DNA of 64,000 nt, taken from positions 62,001-126,000 of the forward strand of contig JAVBSL010000017.1 in the NCBI GenBank assembly GCA_031556725.1, in the 5' to 3' direction. How positions within the stretch are numbered: position 1 is the first letter of the stretch; the number at the start of each line of letters is the position of its first letter. Origin of the DNA: UBA935 sp031556725 (GTDB taxonomy: Bacteria > Bacillota > Clostridia > Lachnospirales > Lachnospiraceae). Below, in pieces: positions 1 through 8,201 of the stretch. Below the pieces are notes generated by a model. It had not been told where the DNA came from. It did not search any database and saw only the letters and a list, made by a program, of their open reading frames with translations. The translations under genes and the position numbers were made by a program.

Positions 1-1
1 A

Positions 2-40
2 CCCGGCGATAAGATCTTGATCGTAAAAGGGCAGGCGTAA
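2..40 (+). CDS. C-terminal end of an unidentified protein (partial)
   Basis: The first bases read in frame as PGDKILIVKGQA followed by TAA at 38-40. The gene enters from outside the window, so only 12 residues are visible and no family can be named. A strong hairpin at 81-110 follows, which supports this being a real gene end. Confidence 0.45.
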   Translation, partial: PGDKILIVKGQA

Positions 41-80
41 AAACAGGAAGAAACCGTGAGGTTATTCAAAATATGAGAAA

Positions 81-110
81 AAAGGCCGGGATATGAAAGT
101 CCGGCCTTTT
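81..110. terminator. Bidirectional Rho-independent terminator
   Basis: AAAGGCCGG (81-89) pairs with CCGGCCTTT (101-109) around an 11-base loop, with A and T runs on the two sides. It lies between the end of the partial plus-strand gene and the end of the minus-strand leucine-rich-repeat gene and can serve both. Confidence 0.8.
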
Positions 111-142
111 AAGTGTACTATTATAACATTCCGATGTCGGCA

Positions 143-1732
143 TTAATCCTGATAGCAGATGGCAAACAGTCCAAATACAGAGGTATCAACGGTAATAGTC
201 TGGTTATCACTGTCGGTATCCGGTAAGAGGATCTTACTGCCTTTGCTGTCAAAACACAGGAGACTGAACTTACGTCCCTCTTTTCGGAGGCTATTGGGGA
301 TTCCCAGCACCATCTTTGCAGTGGTGTTCAGCTCCCGGATGGTGGTAACGCTTCCTTGAAGCAGATAGAGATCAGCGTTGATCACTCCGGCCAGCTTGAA
401 ACCATCCTGAGCGGCTGTTTCGATGAGCAGGGTTCTGGTCTTGGAGTACGGGGCTTCGCAGACATAATACTTCAGGACAGCACCTTCTTTCTTCTGCGCT
501 GTGGTCAGTCCGGCCGCTGTTTCCAGATCGGCTGCCGGAGTGGTCAGGACACATCCTCTGACAGTACGGCTGTTATAAATCCCCTCTAAGGTGTGTTTGC
601 TAACCGTTCCGTCCTGATGCTTTACTTCATTCACAATCAGGGTGGGTTCCTGCAAAGTGTTCGTTTTCTGCTGAGGTTGATAGGAAGCTTTTTCAGTCGT
701 TGGGGGTTCGGAAGAGGGCTGCTGTGGCTGTGGAGGCTGTGGTCGCTGTGTATCAATTCCTAAAAAGGGGATACCGGCATTGATAAGAGGACTGAAATCA
801 CTGATGTAATTGCCACAAAGGTCTAAAGGAGCCATAAGACCGGTAAGGGCGGCAAGAGGACTTGCATCAGTTATATTGTTGCCATTTAAAGTTAAAAGGG
901 TCAAATTACTGAGGGCTGCTATATGACTCGTATCGGTTATATTATTGTCATTTAAATACAAGCATTGCAGATTAGTAAGGGTTGACAGATGACTCGTATG
1001 GGTTATATCATTTTTTGATAAAGATAGAAAAACAAGGTTAATAAGGGGTGACAGGGAACTTATATCGGTTATATTGTTGTCGCCTAAAGACAAACTGGTC
1101 AGACTGGTGAGTGCTGACAGGGGTCCTACATTGGTTATATTGTTGTCGTCTAAATTTAAACCGTTCAGATTGGTGAGAGTTGCGAGGTGACTCACATCGG
1201 TTATATTGTTGTCGTCTAAATTTAAAGTGTTCAGATTGGTGAGAGTTGAGAAGTGACTCACATCGGTTATATTGTTGCCACCTAAACCTAAAGAGGTTAG
1301 GCTGGTAAGAGGTGTTAGCAGACTTAGGTCTGTGAAGCCGGTGTCGCTAATATACAATGTTTCCAGGCTGCTCAGTCCGGTAAGAGGGCTGAAATCAGAT
1401 ATCGGGTTGCCGGACAAATCAAGATACGTAAGACCGGATAAGTGCCCCACTCCAGTCAAATCAGATACCGTTAATCCATTGTTTGTATAAGCATTCAAAA
1501 TAAGCGTAGTTATCTGACTTAACTGAGTATCCTCTACACTACTGGTGACAGTAGTACCGTTGCCAAGCAAAGCCGCAATTTTAGCAGCCAGGTTAGGATC
1601 AGGGAAGATGCTTTCGATGGTACCAAGGGGGGTAGCCTGTACCGAAACCGGCGGCTGCAGGATTCCGATAAACATACCGCAGATCAGGGCGCCTAAAGTA
1701 AACAGCAGTTTGTGATGATTTCTTTTTTTCAT
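143..1732 (-). CDS. Secreted leucine-rich-repeat (internalin-like) protein
   Basis: A 529-residue exported protein. It has an N-terminal signal peptide (KKRNHHK, then a hydrophobic stretch to about residue 33), about eleven 22-residue LRRs at roughly residues 80-330 with the pattern LTxLxxLxLxxNxITDxSxL, a Pro/Gln/Ser/Thr-rich linker near 332-350, and a C-terminal globular domain of about 170 residues ending in VFGLFAICYQD. The LRR type matches bacterial internalin-like proteins, which usually bind other proteins at the cell surface. No LPXTG anchor is visible. The start is supported by GGAGG eight bases upstream. It is the last gene of a minus-strand cluster with a sensor kinase, a secreted protein and a LytTR regulator, so it may be an output of that system (inference). 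The repeat-coding DNA is itself close to a 66-base tandem repeat. Confidence 0.85.
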   Translation of the reverse strand: MKKRNHHKLLFTLGALICGMFIGILQPPVSVQATPLGTIESIFPDPNLAAKIAALLGNGTTVTSSVEDTQLSQITTLILNAYTNNGLTVSDLTGVGHLSGLTYLDLSGNPISDFSPLTGLSSLETLYISDTGFTDLSLLTPLTSLTSLGLGGNNITDVSHFSTLTNLNTLNLDDNNITDVSHLATLTNLNGLNLDDNNITNVGPLSALTSLTSLSLGDNNITDISSLSPLINLVFLSLSKNDITHTSHLSTLTNLQCLYLNDNNITDTSHIAALSNLTLLTLNGNNITDASPLAALTGLMAPLDLCGNYISDFSPLINAGIPFLGIDTQRPQPPQPQQPSSEPPTTEKASYQPQQKTNTLQEPTLIVNEVKHQDGTVSKHTLEGIYNSRTVRGCVLTTPAADLETAAGLTTAQKKEGAVLKYYVCEAPYSKTRTLLIETAAQDGFKLAGVINADLYLLQGSVTTIRELNTTAKMVLGIPNSLRKEGRKFSLLCFDSKGSKILLPDTDSDNQTITVDTSVFGLFAICYQD

Positions 1733-1819
1733 TTAATACTCCTCCTATTTTTGCGTATGTTCGATTTTACCATAAATTCCATACGAAAAACAGTATCCCG
1801 GAGTTACCTTTTTGAAAAA

Positions 1820-3748
1820 TTACAAACAATATTTTAATAATATGGATGCTTCAAAAACCTTATCTTTCATTTGAAAAGAAGCCTGTCCCATATATTTATC
1901 CGCAATGGCTTTGACGGAGGAGATACCGATGCCTTCGGTGCGGTAATTTCTTTTCCGGGAATAAAAACGGTCTTCCCGGAACTGACAGTTGCCGTCAAAG
2001 TGATTGTCCACCAGAATAGCCAGGTAGTTGCCGGTAAAATGCATGTGAACAGAAAGAAAACGGTGTTCCCTGTCACAGTGGAGATTGGCTTCAATGGCAT
2101 TTTCCAGAAGATTACCGGTGATAATGCAAAGATCCTGATTGGAGATATCCCCAACCGTCTCCGGCAAACGGATAGCCGTGGTTACTTCGATTTGCTCCTT
2201 TCCGGCAATGGCGGCATAATAGCTCACCAGGGAAGAAACAGCAAAGTTTTCACATAAAGGAACGTCGCCCGGAAGGGCAGAATAATCAGTTAATCCATCC
2301 AGGTAAGCAGCCAGCCGGTCAAGGTTTCCATCGATACAGTGATTTCTAAGGACCCGTAGGTGGTGCTGTAAGTCGTGACGATCCTTTCTGGTTTGGGCAA
2401 TCTGGTCAGAGAGCTTTTGATAGTGTTCCTGCTGCAGAAACAACTGTGTTTCCATATAGTCTTTTTGCAGTGCCAGGTGCTGTCTTTCCCGGAAGTTTCT
2501 GACGGTATCCAAAGTAATGAGGGCGCCCAGAATAAGAATAAAGACAAAGCCGCCGATTTCGGTGGGCCATCCGAAGCGGATGGGTTCATACAGGGGAACC
2601 AGCGCATCGGTTCCCAGGGATATCGTATAAATTCCGGCAGCGGCAAACAATGCTCCGGCGTAGGCGTAGTTGCTTTTAACCGACTGAAAAGCACTGTAGA
2701 ACAGGTAGCATGTCACGGCAATTTTATAAAAATCTACCAGCCGGGAATAAAAAAATACCAGACCGGACAAGCCCAGATCGATCAGGGTCGGGAAAATGAA
2801 GGAGGACAGGCAGACCGTGCCGCCTAAAAATAGGATCGCCAATGCTATTTTATTTTCCCGCAGAGGGACGTCTTTTTTCTGGTAAAGGGTGGTACAGATA
2901 AGGGTGATGCAAAGCATGGTGCCATAAAAGCAAAAGTCTTCCAGCCGGTACCACAGTCCCACATTGCCGAGGCCAAGGAAATGAACCATAACATAGGAAA
3001 TACTTCCGGCATAAAGCAGACATAATAATCCGAACCAAAGGGTGTTTTTGCGATCCTGTACCGAAAGACCGGTCCAGAAATAAAAAACACCAATGGTAAC
3101 AGCCATAAAGAACCGCATGGAGCCCATTAACATTTGGGTATTCATAAGCTTTTGAACTGCCGGTGCCGTTCCGAAGAGCGGAGGATAAACCAGACCGCTG
3201 TAATAATGATCGTAATTGGCAGTCTGAAAGATGATTTCAATGTGGTCCGCAGCCTGAAAGGTGATACTGCTGTGGAAAATATGAGCTTGATAAGAGCCAT
3301 CGGAGGCCGGAGTACCTTCGGTGACTAAATGGCGGCCATTAATAAATAGCCTGTAAGCGGAGAAAATCTCGGGAAGCTCCAGCATATAGGTTTTTTCCTG
3401 GGTGCAGCCGGTAAAAACATGAAGCCGGTAGGTGGCTGTGCCGAAGGGGTCTTCCTGGGGATCATCCAGCCCAAAACCACTGTATTGGCCGATGTAGAGA
3501 TAGGTATCAGGGGTCAGTGTCAGGGCGGTAAAGTCATCAGGAGAAAGCAGCCGGTTCCGGTAGAATTCCCAGCCGTCAATGGGATAGACCAAGAACTGAT
3601 CATCACCGTTTAAAAGGAGCACACCATTAGAACCCATCGGACCGGGATAGGTATATTTGTTGTCGTAGCGGTAAAGCAAAGCAAATATGATAACCGTAAC
3701 GGCAGCAGCTATGAAAAAAACAGACAGGGGCTTAAGATAACGTTGCAT
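1820..3748 (-). CDS. Membrane sensor histidine kinase with GHKL ATPase domain
   Basis: A 642-residue sensor kinase. There is one N-terminal membrane helix, then an extracytoplasmic domain (about residues 30-205), a block of about seven membrane helices (about 210-410), a coiled stretch, and a cytoplasmic kinase domain. The likely phospho-acceptor His is in RKDRHDLQHHLRVL. The N box is NLLENAIEAN and the G box TEGIGISSVKAIA, as in AgrC/NatK-type kinases with HATPase_c_5. The architecture resembles 7TM-DISM receptors. The gene overlaps the upstream secreted-protein gene by 17 bases, so the two are translationally coupled. The natural partner is the LytTR response regulator at 5320-6063. The signal is unknown; the secreted protein encoded between them may take part in sensing (inference). 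Confidence 0.88.
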   Translation of the reverse strand: MQRYLKPLSVFFIAAAVTVIIFALLYRYDNKYTYPGPMGSNGVLLLNGDDQFLVYPIDGWEFYRNRLLSPDDFTALTLTPDTYLYIGQYSGFGLDDPQEDPFGTATYRLHVFTGCTQEKTYMLELPEIFSAYRLFINGRHLVTEGTPASDGSYQAHIFHSSITFQAADHIEIIFQTANYDHYYSGLVYPPLFGTAPAVQKLMNTQMLMGSMRFFMAVTIGVFYFWTGLSVQDRKNTLWFGLLCLLYAGSISYVMVHFLGLGNVGLWYRLEDFCFYGTMLCITLICTTLYQKKDVPLRENKIALAILFLGGTVCLSSFIFPTLIDLGLSGLVFFYSRLVDFYKIAVTCYLFYSAFQSVKSNYAYAGALFAAAGIYTISLGTDALVPLYEPIRFGWPTEIGGFVFILILGALITLDTVRNFRERQHLALQKDYMETQLFLQQEHYQKLSDQIAQTRKDRHDLQHHLRVLRNHCIDGNLDRLAAYLDGLTDYSALPGDVPLCENFAVSSLVSYYAAIAGKEQIEVTTAIRLPETVGDISNQDLCIITGNLLENAIEANLHCDREHRFLSVHMHFTGNYLAILVDNHFDGNCQFREDRFYSRKRNYRTEGIGISSVKAIADKYMGQASFQMKDKVFEASILLKYCL

Positions 3749-5327
3749 TAATAATATATTCCTTTATCAGTTCGGCACATTGGCCATGAGTCAGTATGGT
3801 ATTAGGTACAGGTGCATAACTTTCCGGCAGGATTAAATTAAGACCTTGTTTCCTGGAGAAATCTTCCAACAGACGAAGGGCCTTTTTTTCGGTTATAGGC
3901 CGTTTTGAGGCCAAGGGCTTATAGGCCGTTGAAGATCTGGAAAGACTGGCAAGAGCTTGGGAAAAAAGGGCAGTGGAAACAGTGGTGCCGGTGGGGGCAT
4001 CAACTAACAGACCCCTGGCCTGGACAAAAGTAACAGCAGGGTTCGATGCTTCGGTATTTGGTTTGAGACCCTCCTGTGACAGCGTAAATTGTCCGGATCC
4101 TCCAGCTTTAAGGACCATGGCCTGTTGCTTTGAATCATAATAAGAATAAGGCATAATCCGGTTTTCCCCATCCTTATAAAGTAAGAGTGCAGTATCAGTA
4201 TCCGGGGATGGCACATAGGGAACATATAAAGTAAAGGGCAGGGGCAGTTCGGCAGAAGACGGACTGTCATTCATAATGGAAACATGAAAGGAAGAAGAAG
4301 TGCCGGTAACGTTTATTTTCAAAAGTCCATTGCCCTTAAAATTCAATTGTTGTAAAGCGGAAGCAGGAATCAGCAATTTAAGATCACCAACTGCAAAAGG
4401 AACCTGCAGCGGGTGTTTTTGAATCAGTGTTTCCAGCTCCCCAGAGGATAAGGCGGCCTCTAATGAAAGGCTTGTCCTTTCTGGTTCAAAAGCTTCTGTT
4501 TCGGTGCCGGAAGGAAAATGGTTTTCCGATACGGCCGGAAGGCTTGGCTCAGAATCGGTTTCAGCCACTCTGGGAGGATTGGTAGAATACCCGCTTCCGC
4601 CGCGGTCTCCTTCCCAGTCAAGAGAAAAGCTGTCAGCATCATCTAAACGGATGTAAAAGGGCAGTGAGGTACCCTGCAGCAGATTTTGACCGGCAACTTC
4701 CACCTTGATACCCAGCCATTCTCCGTAGCTTAAGTTGGAAATAATAATTTCTTCATAACCCATTTGCAGATCTTCGGAAGCGGTAAAATCATACCAGGAA
4801 TCGCCCAAATCATCAGAGCGATAGACCTTTATATCCCAACGGATGTCAAGCAGTGGAACATAAAGAAATAAGGTGTTTTCCGAAGTGAAAATTTGATCGG
4901 AAAAAGCCGGTGTTTTCGGTTCTGATACGGTAACGACAAGCTGTGCCTGCAGATTCTGAGGATTCAGAATCGTTCCCCACTCATCGGAGTAGCTGCACAA
5001 GGTACCGGCTATCACATAGGTACCGGGAAGGTCAGCCTGATATGCCGAGGTATCCCAAGTTACGTCTAAATATGCCCGTTGGGTATCATCCTCATCGGCG
5101 GTATTTTCAAGCCAGCACCAGCCAACAGAACTCCGCGCCAAAAAATCAAAATAATCATCGATTTCATTTAAGGGAGTGCCGGTTTGTACTTCATATTCCC
5201 ACATCGGGGCATCGGTCAGAAGCCATTCGGCGGTTGGATTTCCTTCGGCTTGTACGGGCAGAAGATTTTGAAACAAAAAAATAACTGATAGTAAATATGT
5301 AAAAATGACTTGCAGACGTCTATTCAT
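3732..5327 (-). CDS. Secreted protein with SLH-like C-terminus
   Basis: A 531-residue protein with a clear signal peptide ending near PVQA-EG (about residue 28). The middle part is beta-rich, with a Ser/Thr/Glu-rich linker near residues 235-290. The last 100 residues (from about ARGLLVDAPTG to the end) resemble two degenerate S-layer homology motifs, for example ITEKKALRLLEDFSRKQG and ILTHGQCAELIKEYI. SLH domains bind secondary cell-wall polymers in Gram-positive bacteria, so wall attachment is likely, but the match is by eye only. The gene starts inside the end of the response regulator gene (ATG overlaps its stop by 8 bases) and runs into the kinase gene. It could be a sensory partner or a structural surface protein. 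Confidence 0.7.
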   Translation of the reverse strand: MNRRLQVIFTYLLSVIFLFQNLLPVQAEGNPTAEWLLTDAPMWEYEVQTGTPLNEIDDYFDFLARSSVGWCWLENTADEDDTQRAYLDVTWDTSAYQADLPGTYVIAGTLCSYSDEWGTILNPQNLQAQLVVTVSEPKTPAFSDQIFTSENTLFLYVPLLDIRWDIKVYRSDDLGDSWYDFTASEDLQMGYEEIIISNLSYGEWLGIKVEVAGQNLLQGTSLPFYIRLDDADSFSLDWEGDRGGSGYSTNPPRVAETDSEPSLPAVSENHFPSGTETEAFEPERTSLSLEAALSSGELETLIQKHPLQVPFAVGDLKLLIPASALQQLNFKGNGLLKINVTGTSSSFHVSIMNDSPSSAELPLPFTLYVPYVPSPDTDTALLLYKDGENRIMPYSYYDSKQQAMVLKAGGSGQFTLSQEGLKPNTEASNPAVTFVQARGLLVDAPTGTTVSTALFSQALASLSRSSTAYKPLASKRPITEKKALRLLEDFSRKQGLNLILPESYAPVPNTILTHGQCAELIKEYIINATLS

Positions 5328-6063
5328 GATGGTATTCCCTTTCCTTTTGGATCAAATAATTTAAATATGTCTCACGGATACGTTTGTGGTCGGATTGCCG
5401 GATATAAACTATGATTCCGCTTTTCATGGTAAAATCATTATTCATATCCAGAACATGCTCCATGTTGACAATGTACGAACGATGGCAATGCAGGAAAGGA
5501 GGAGCCGGGAGAAGTTGGGTAAGTTGTCCGATTCCCATATAGGTATCAATGGTATATGTGCCGAGATGCAATCGGCATTTTTTATTGTCGGCTTCAATAT
5601 ATTCGATCTTTGAAAGCGGAATACGAAGGATCTTCCGCTTGTTTTTGATGATCAGGCATTCTTCCTCCGTATGGGTGGAGGTATCCTGACGGTGTTTTTG
5701 CAAATAGCGGCGGATTACTTTATTAATATCCTCCGGCTGAACCGGTTTCAGCAGGTAAGAAAGAGCAAAAACGTCATAACCTTCCAAGGTGTGCTCGCGG
5801 CTTACAGTAGTAAAGACAATTTCACAATCCTCATCAATGGTACGAATCATTTGAGCTGCCTGGATTCCGGTGATACCCTTCAGATAGATATCAAAAAAGA
5901 TAAGATGATACCTGTCAGGAACAAAAGCGGATATCAGTTTTTCACCGCTGTCAAAGAGTTCAATGGAAGAGCCGGGGAAGCTCTTTTTTATATAATCGGA
6001 CAGCAGCTTGGCATCTTCCGGACAGTCCTCGCAAACGGCAATTTTCAGTTCCATATTTTCCAT
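5320..6063 (-). CDS. LytTR-family response regulator
   Basis: A 247-residue regulator with a receiver domain (residues about 5-125; acidic pocket E12/D13, phospho-acceptor D58 in FFDIYLKG, Lys in LLKPV) and a LytTR DNA-binding domain (about 140-240; hallmark FLHCHRSYIVNMEHV). LytTR regulators bind imperfect direct repeats and usually control surface, virulence or peptide-signalling genes. The first of two possible Met starts is preferred because AAAGGA lies nine bases upstream. It is the first gene of the minus-strand cluster with the secreted SLH-like protein, the GHKL kinase and the LRR protein. Divergent transcription with the polysaccharide-like operon at 6371 leaves open control of that operon as well. 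Confidence 0.9.
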   Translation of the reverse strand: MENMELKIAVCEDCPEDAKLLSDYIKKSFPGSSIELFDSGEKLISAFVPDRYHLIFFDIYLKGITGIQAAQMIRTIDEDCEIVFTTVSREHTLEGYDVFALSYLLKPVQPEDINKVIRRYLQKHRQDTSTHTEEECLIIKNKRKILRIPLSKIEYIEADNKKCRLHLGTYTIDTYMGIGQLTQLLPAPPFLHCHRSYIVNMEHVLDMNNDFTMKSGIIVYIRQSDHKRIRETYLNYLIQKEREYHHE

Positions 6064-6370
6064 AGTAATTTTTCCTTTGTCTGTTTATGAATAGATTTTA
6101 TCACAGTTTCTTTACATTGACATACTATATTTTTTTGTTAATTTAAGGGAAAGAGCAGCTTGATAAGAATTAGATGACCTTTTTGGGTAAAAAGAAACAA
6201 AGTAATAATAAATTATTATGCAAAAACACGGAGTTATAGAAATGTCAAGGTGTATTTACTCCCGTTTGGCGGGGAAATGGGGAGTAAAAGGTGATATACA
6301 AAAAAAAAAAATCATGATAGTATATATAATGCCCTAATTTTAGTTGTTTTGTTAAGTGCATGGAGAGGAA
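6064..6370. promoter_or_regulatory. Divergent intergenic region with possible promoters and a leader hairpin
   Basis: This 307-base gap separates the LytTR operon (minus) from the surface-polysaccharide-like operon (plus). On the plus strand TTGACA (6116-6121) with a TAATTT about 16 bases further could be a promoter, and TATAAT lies at 6325-6330. A long hairpin sits between them: TTTACTCCC (6255-6263) pairs perfectly with GGGAGTAAA (6280-6288) around a G-rich 16-base loop, with a run of twelve A just downstream (about 6299-6311). It is not followed by a U run on the plus strand, so it is more likely a leader structure than a terminator. No known riboswitch was recognised. Confidence 0.4.
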
Positions 6371-6736
6371 ATGCAGACAATCGTTGTAAAAGCTTTTACA
6401 TTATTTATGTTTATTGGTATTCTGTCGGCTTTGCTGTGGTTGTATTTTTCCGAAAAACATGAACTTTCGGAAGTTTTCTTCTTCGAGGGTGTAGAACAGG
6501 AAGCAGCTTTAATCCGTTACAAGGAGTACACTGCTCTTATTGATACGGTTGAAGAAGGAAACTGCGTCGCACTGATTGACTGGCTGGAGAATTTGAGGGT
6601 TGAGAGCCTTGATGCACTGGTGTTGACTCATGACGACGGGAGTCACATCGGAGGCACTGAGGCTGTTTTTCAGCGTTTTGAAGTAAAACAGGTATTTCGC
6701 AGTCCCTATTTGACCGGAAGTGATTTGGAGCATTGA
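6371..6736 (+). CDS. Short metallo-beta-lactamase-like protein (ComEC C-terminal type), degenerate
   Basis: A 121-residue protein with one N-terminal membrane helix followed by the first part of a metallo-beta-lactamase fold. It has LIDTVEEGN where family members have LIDTG, and THDDGSHIGG where ComEC-type hydrolases have HPDxDHIGG. The Asp of the metal-binding motif is replaced by Ser and the rest of the fold (later His/Asp ligands) is missing, so hydrolase activity is unlikely. The start is taken as ATG 6371, with GGAGAGG directly upstream; an in-frame GTG lies at 6356. It heads a tightly spaced operon with VTC, DUF4956, CotH and a GT2 synthase. It may be a truncated relic or a binding protein. 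Confidence 0.6.
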   Translation: MQTIVVKAFTLFMFIGILSALLWLYFSEKHELSEVFFFEGVEQEAALIRYKEYTALIDTVEEGNCVALIDWLENLRVESLDALVLTHDDGSHIGGTEAVFQRFEVKQVFRSPYLTGSDLEH

Positions 6737-6763
6737 TCATATTATATTGAAAGGAAACAGGCA

Positions 6764-7480
6764 ATGGCTGAGAAAAAAAACATTTCTGTTGAAGTATCCA
6801 GACATGAACTTAAATACTTTATAGATCCGGTTCAGGGGGTAATGCTTACGCAGGCATTGAGAAATGTTTTGCTGGAGGATAAGCACAATGGGCCTGATGG
6901 TTACCGAATTCGATCGCTATATTTTGATACCTATGCGGAAACAGACTTTTATCAGAAGATGGACGGCTTTGAAGACCGTAAAAAGCTTCGGCTAAGAACC
7001 TACGGTGCCGATGCCTCCAGTGTTAAGCTGGAGATTAAGCGAAAGTATGGGAACGAACAAATTAAAAAAAGCTCTATTATCTCAAGGGAAGATGCCAAAC
7101 GTCTGATTGATTGTGATTATGAAGTATTGCGAGACTATGATAATAAAACAACACAAATGCAGTATGAGCTGATGCATATCAACCATGTCAGACCGGTGGT
7201 GCTGATAGAATATAAAAGAATGGCGTTTATTCACCCCACAAATAACATTCGTATTACGCTGGATACAGACATCCGCTCCAGTGAAACCTGCTTTGACCTA
7301 TTTGCCGCAGAGCCGGTGCTTACACCGGTGAATGAATTCGGATTTTTCCTCGTGGAGGTAAAATATGATTCTTTTATTATGCGTTGGCTCTCGGAGATAC
7401 TTGCCCGGTATGAACCGGTGGGAGGTGCTTATAGTAAATATATTAAATCAAGAGGGATATTCGAACGCTATCTGTCATAA
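6764..7480 (+). CDS. VTC-domain protein (polyphosphate polymerase-like)
   Basis: A 238-residue protein that fits the VTC catalytic-domain family, whose yeast member Vtc4 makes polyphosphate from ATP in a tunnel lined by basic residues. The visible tunnel motifs appear in order: RHELKYFI, YRIRSLYFDT, RKKLRLRTYG, KLEIKRKYG, IEYKRMAF, RITLDTDIRS, LVEVKYD and a final SKY. All the expected Arg/Lys/Glu positions seem to be present, so it is probably active. It is soluble and presumably works with the membrane protein DUF4956 encoded 50 bases downstream and with the CotH-type kinase after it. In bacteria this trio is common but its product is not settled. A second, diverged copy is at 38087-38773. 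Confidence 0.88.
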   Translation: MAEKKNISVEVSRHELKYFIDPVQGVMLTQALRNVLLEDKHNGPDGYRIRSLYFDTYAETDFYQKMDGFEDRKKLRLRTYGADASSVKLEIKRKYGNEQIKKSSIISREDAKRLIDCDYEVLRDYDNKTTQMQYELMHINHVRPVVLIEYKRMAFIHPTNNIRITLDTDIRSSETCFDLFAAEPVLTPVNEFGFFLVEVKYDSFIMRWLSEILARYEPVGGAYSKYIKSRGIFERYLS

Positions 7481-7529
7481 CTAAGAGATTTTTGATATCC
7501 CATAAAAATAATGAAATGAGGTTTACCCT

Positions 7530-8201
7530 ATGAAAGATATGATTTTTAACTTCCTTTATGACAGTACTGCCGCAACTACACCGCTGATGGTGCTGGAAAG
7601 TCTTGCCGTAGCATGTGCTTTGGCATTGGTGGTATTTGTAACATATCGGGTTACATTCAGTGGTGTTGTTTACAGTGCGCGGTTTAATATTTCTTTGGTG
7701 ATGCTTACGCTGATATCGACAGTGGTAATGAACATTATCGCCAACAGTGTGGCTCTGTCTCTGGGTATGGTTGGTGCCCTGTCAATTGTACGTTTCCGTA
7801 CAGCAGTCAAGGATCCCCGTGATACGGCTTACATATTCTGGGCAATAAGCATTGGTCTGGGTACCGGCTCCCAAAGCTATTATATTGTTGCTATCGGTAC
7901 CATAATGATTGCGGTGCTGACGGTATTGTTCAGCTTTGGTATTCAGGGGGATGACAAGTATCTGATCATTGTCCGCGGTGAAATTGATACTATGGATTTA
8001 AATGAAGTCCGTGCTATTCTTTTTGCGTCCTACCGGGCCGGTAAGCTGCGGGCTGAAACAGTGACCGGTTCTTATGTTGAGGTTGTTTATCAAGTGAAGC
8101 TTAGACGGGATTCGGATGTGACCAGCTATGAAAAACTACATGCTGTTAAAGGGGTAAGCTATGTAAATCTGGTATCGCAGAGCGGGGAGACTTTGGGCTG
8201 A
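7530..8201 (+). CDS. DUF4956 membrane protein
   Basis: A 223-residue membrane protein with about four helices in residues 15-150 and a cytoplasmic C-terminal domain of about 70 residues. The family signature SLGMVGALSIVRFRTAVKDP is present, which identifies DUF4956. Members are almost always next to VTC and CotH genes, as here. Its function is unknown; a membrane partner or channel for the VTC enzyme is a reasonable inference. The stop codon overlaps the start of cotH (TGATGA), so translation is coupled. A paralogue of the same length (223 residues) is at 37404-38075. Confidence 0.85.
   Translation: MKDMIFNFLYDSTAATTPLMVLESLAVACALALVVFVTYRVTFSGVVYSARFNISLVMLTLISTVVMNIIANSVALSLGMVGALSIVRFRTAVKDPRDTAYIFWAISIGLGTGSQSYYIVAIGTIMIAVLTVLFSFGIQGDDKYLIIVRGEIDTMDLNEVRAILFASYRAGKLRAETVTGSYVEVVYQVKLRRDSDVTSYEKLHAVKGVSYVNLVSQSGETLG

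Noticed and set aside
356..589. Plus-strand frame inside the LRR gene
   Set aside because: No ribosome binding site, and it lies fully inside a well-supported secreted-protein gene on the other strand.
6064..6370. Cyclic-di-GMP riboswitch before the polysaccharide-like operon
   Set aside because: The sequence hallmarks of the two known c-di-GMP riboswitch classes were not found. Only a single hairpin is visible.
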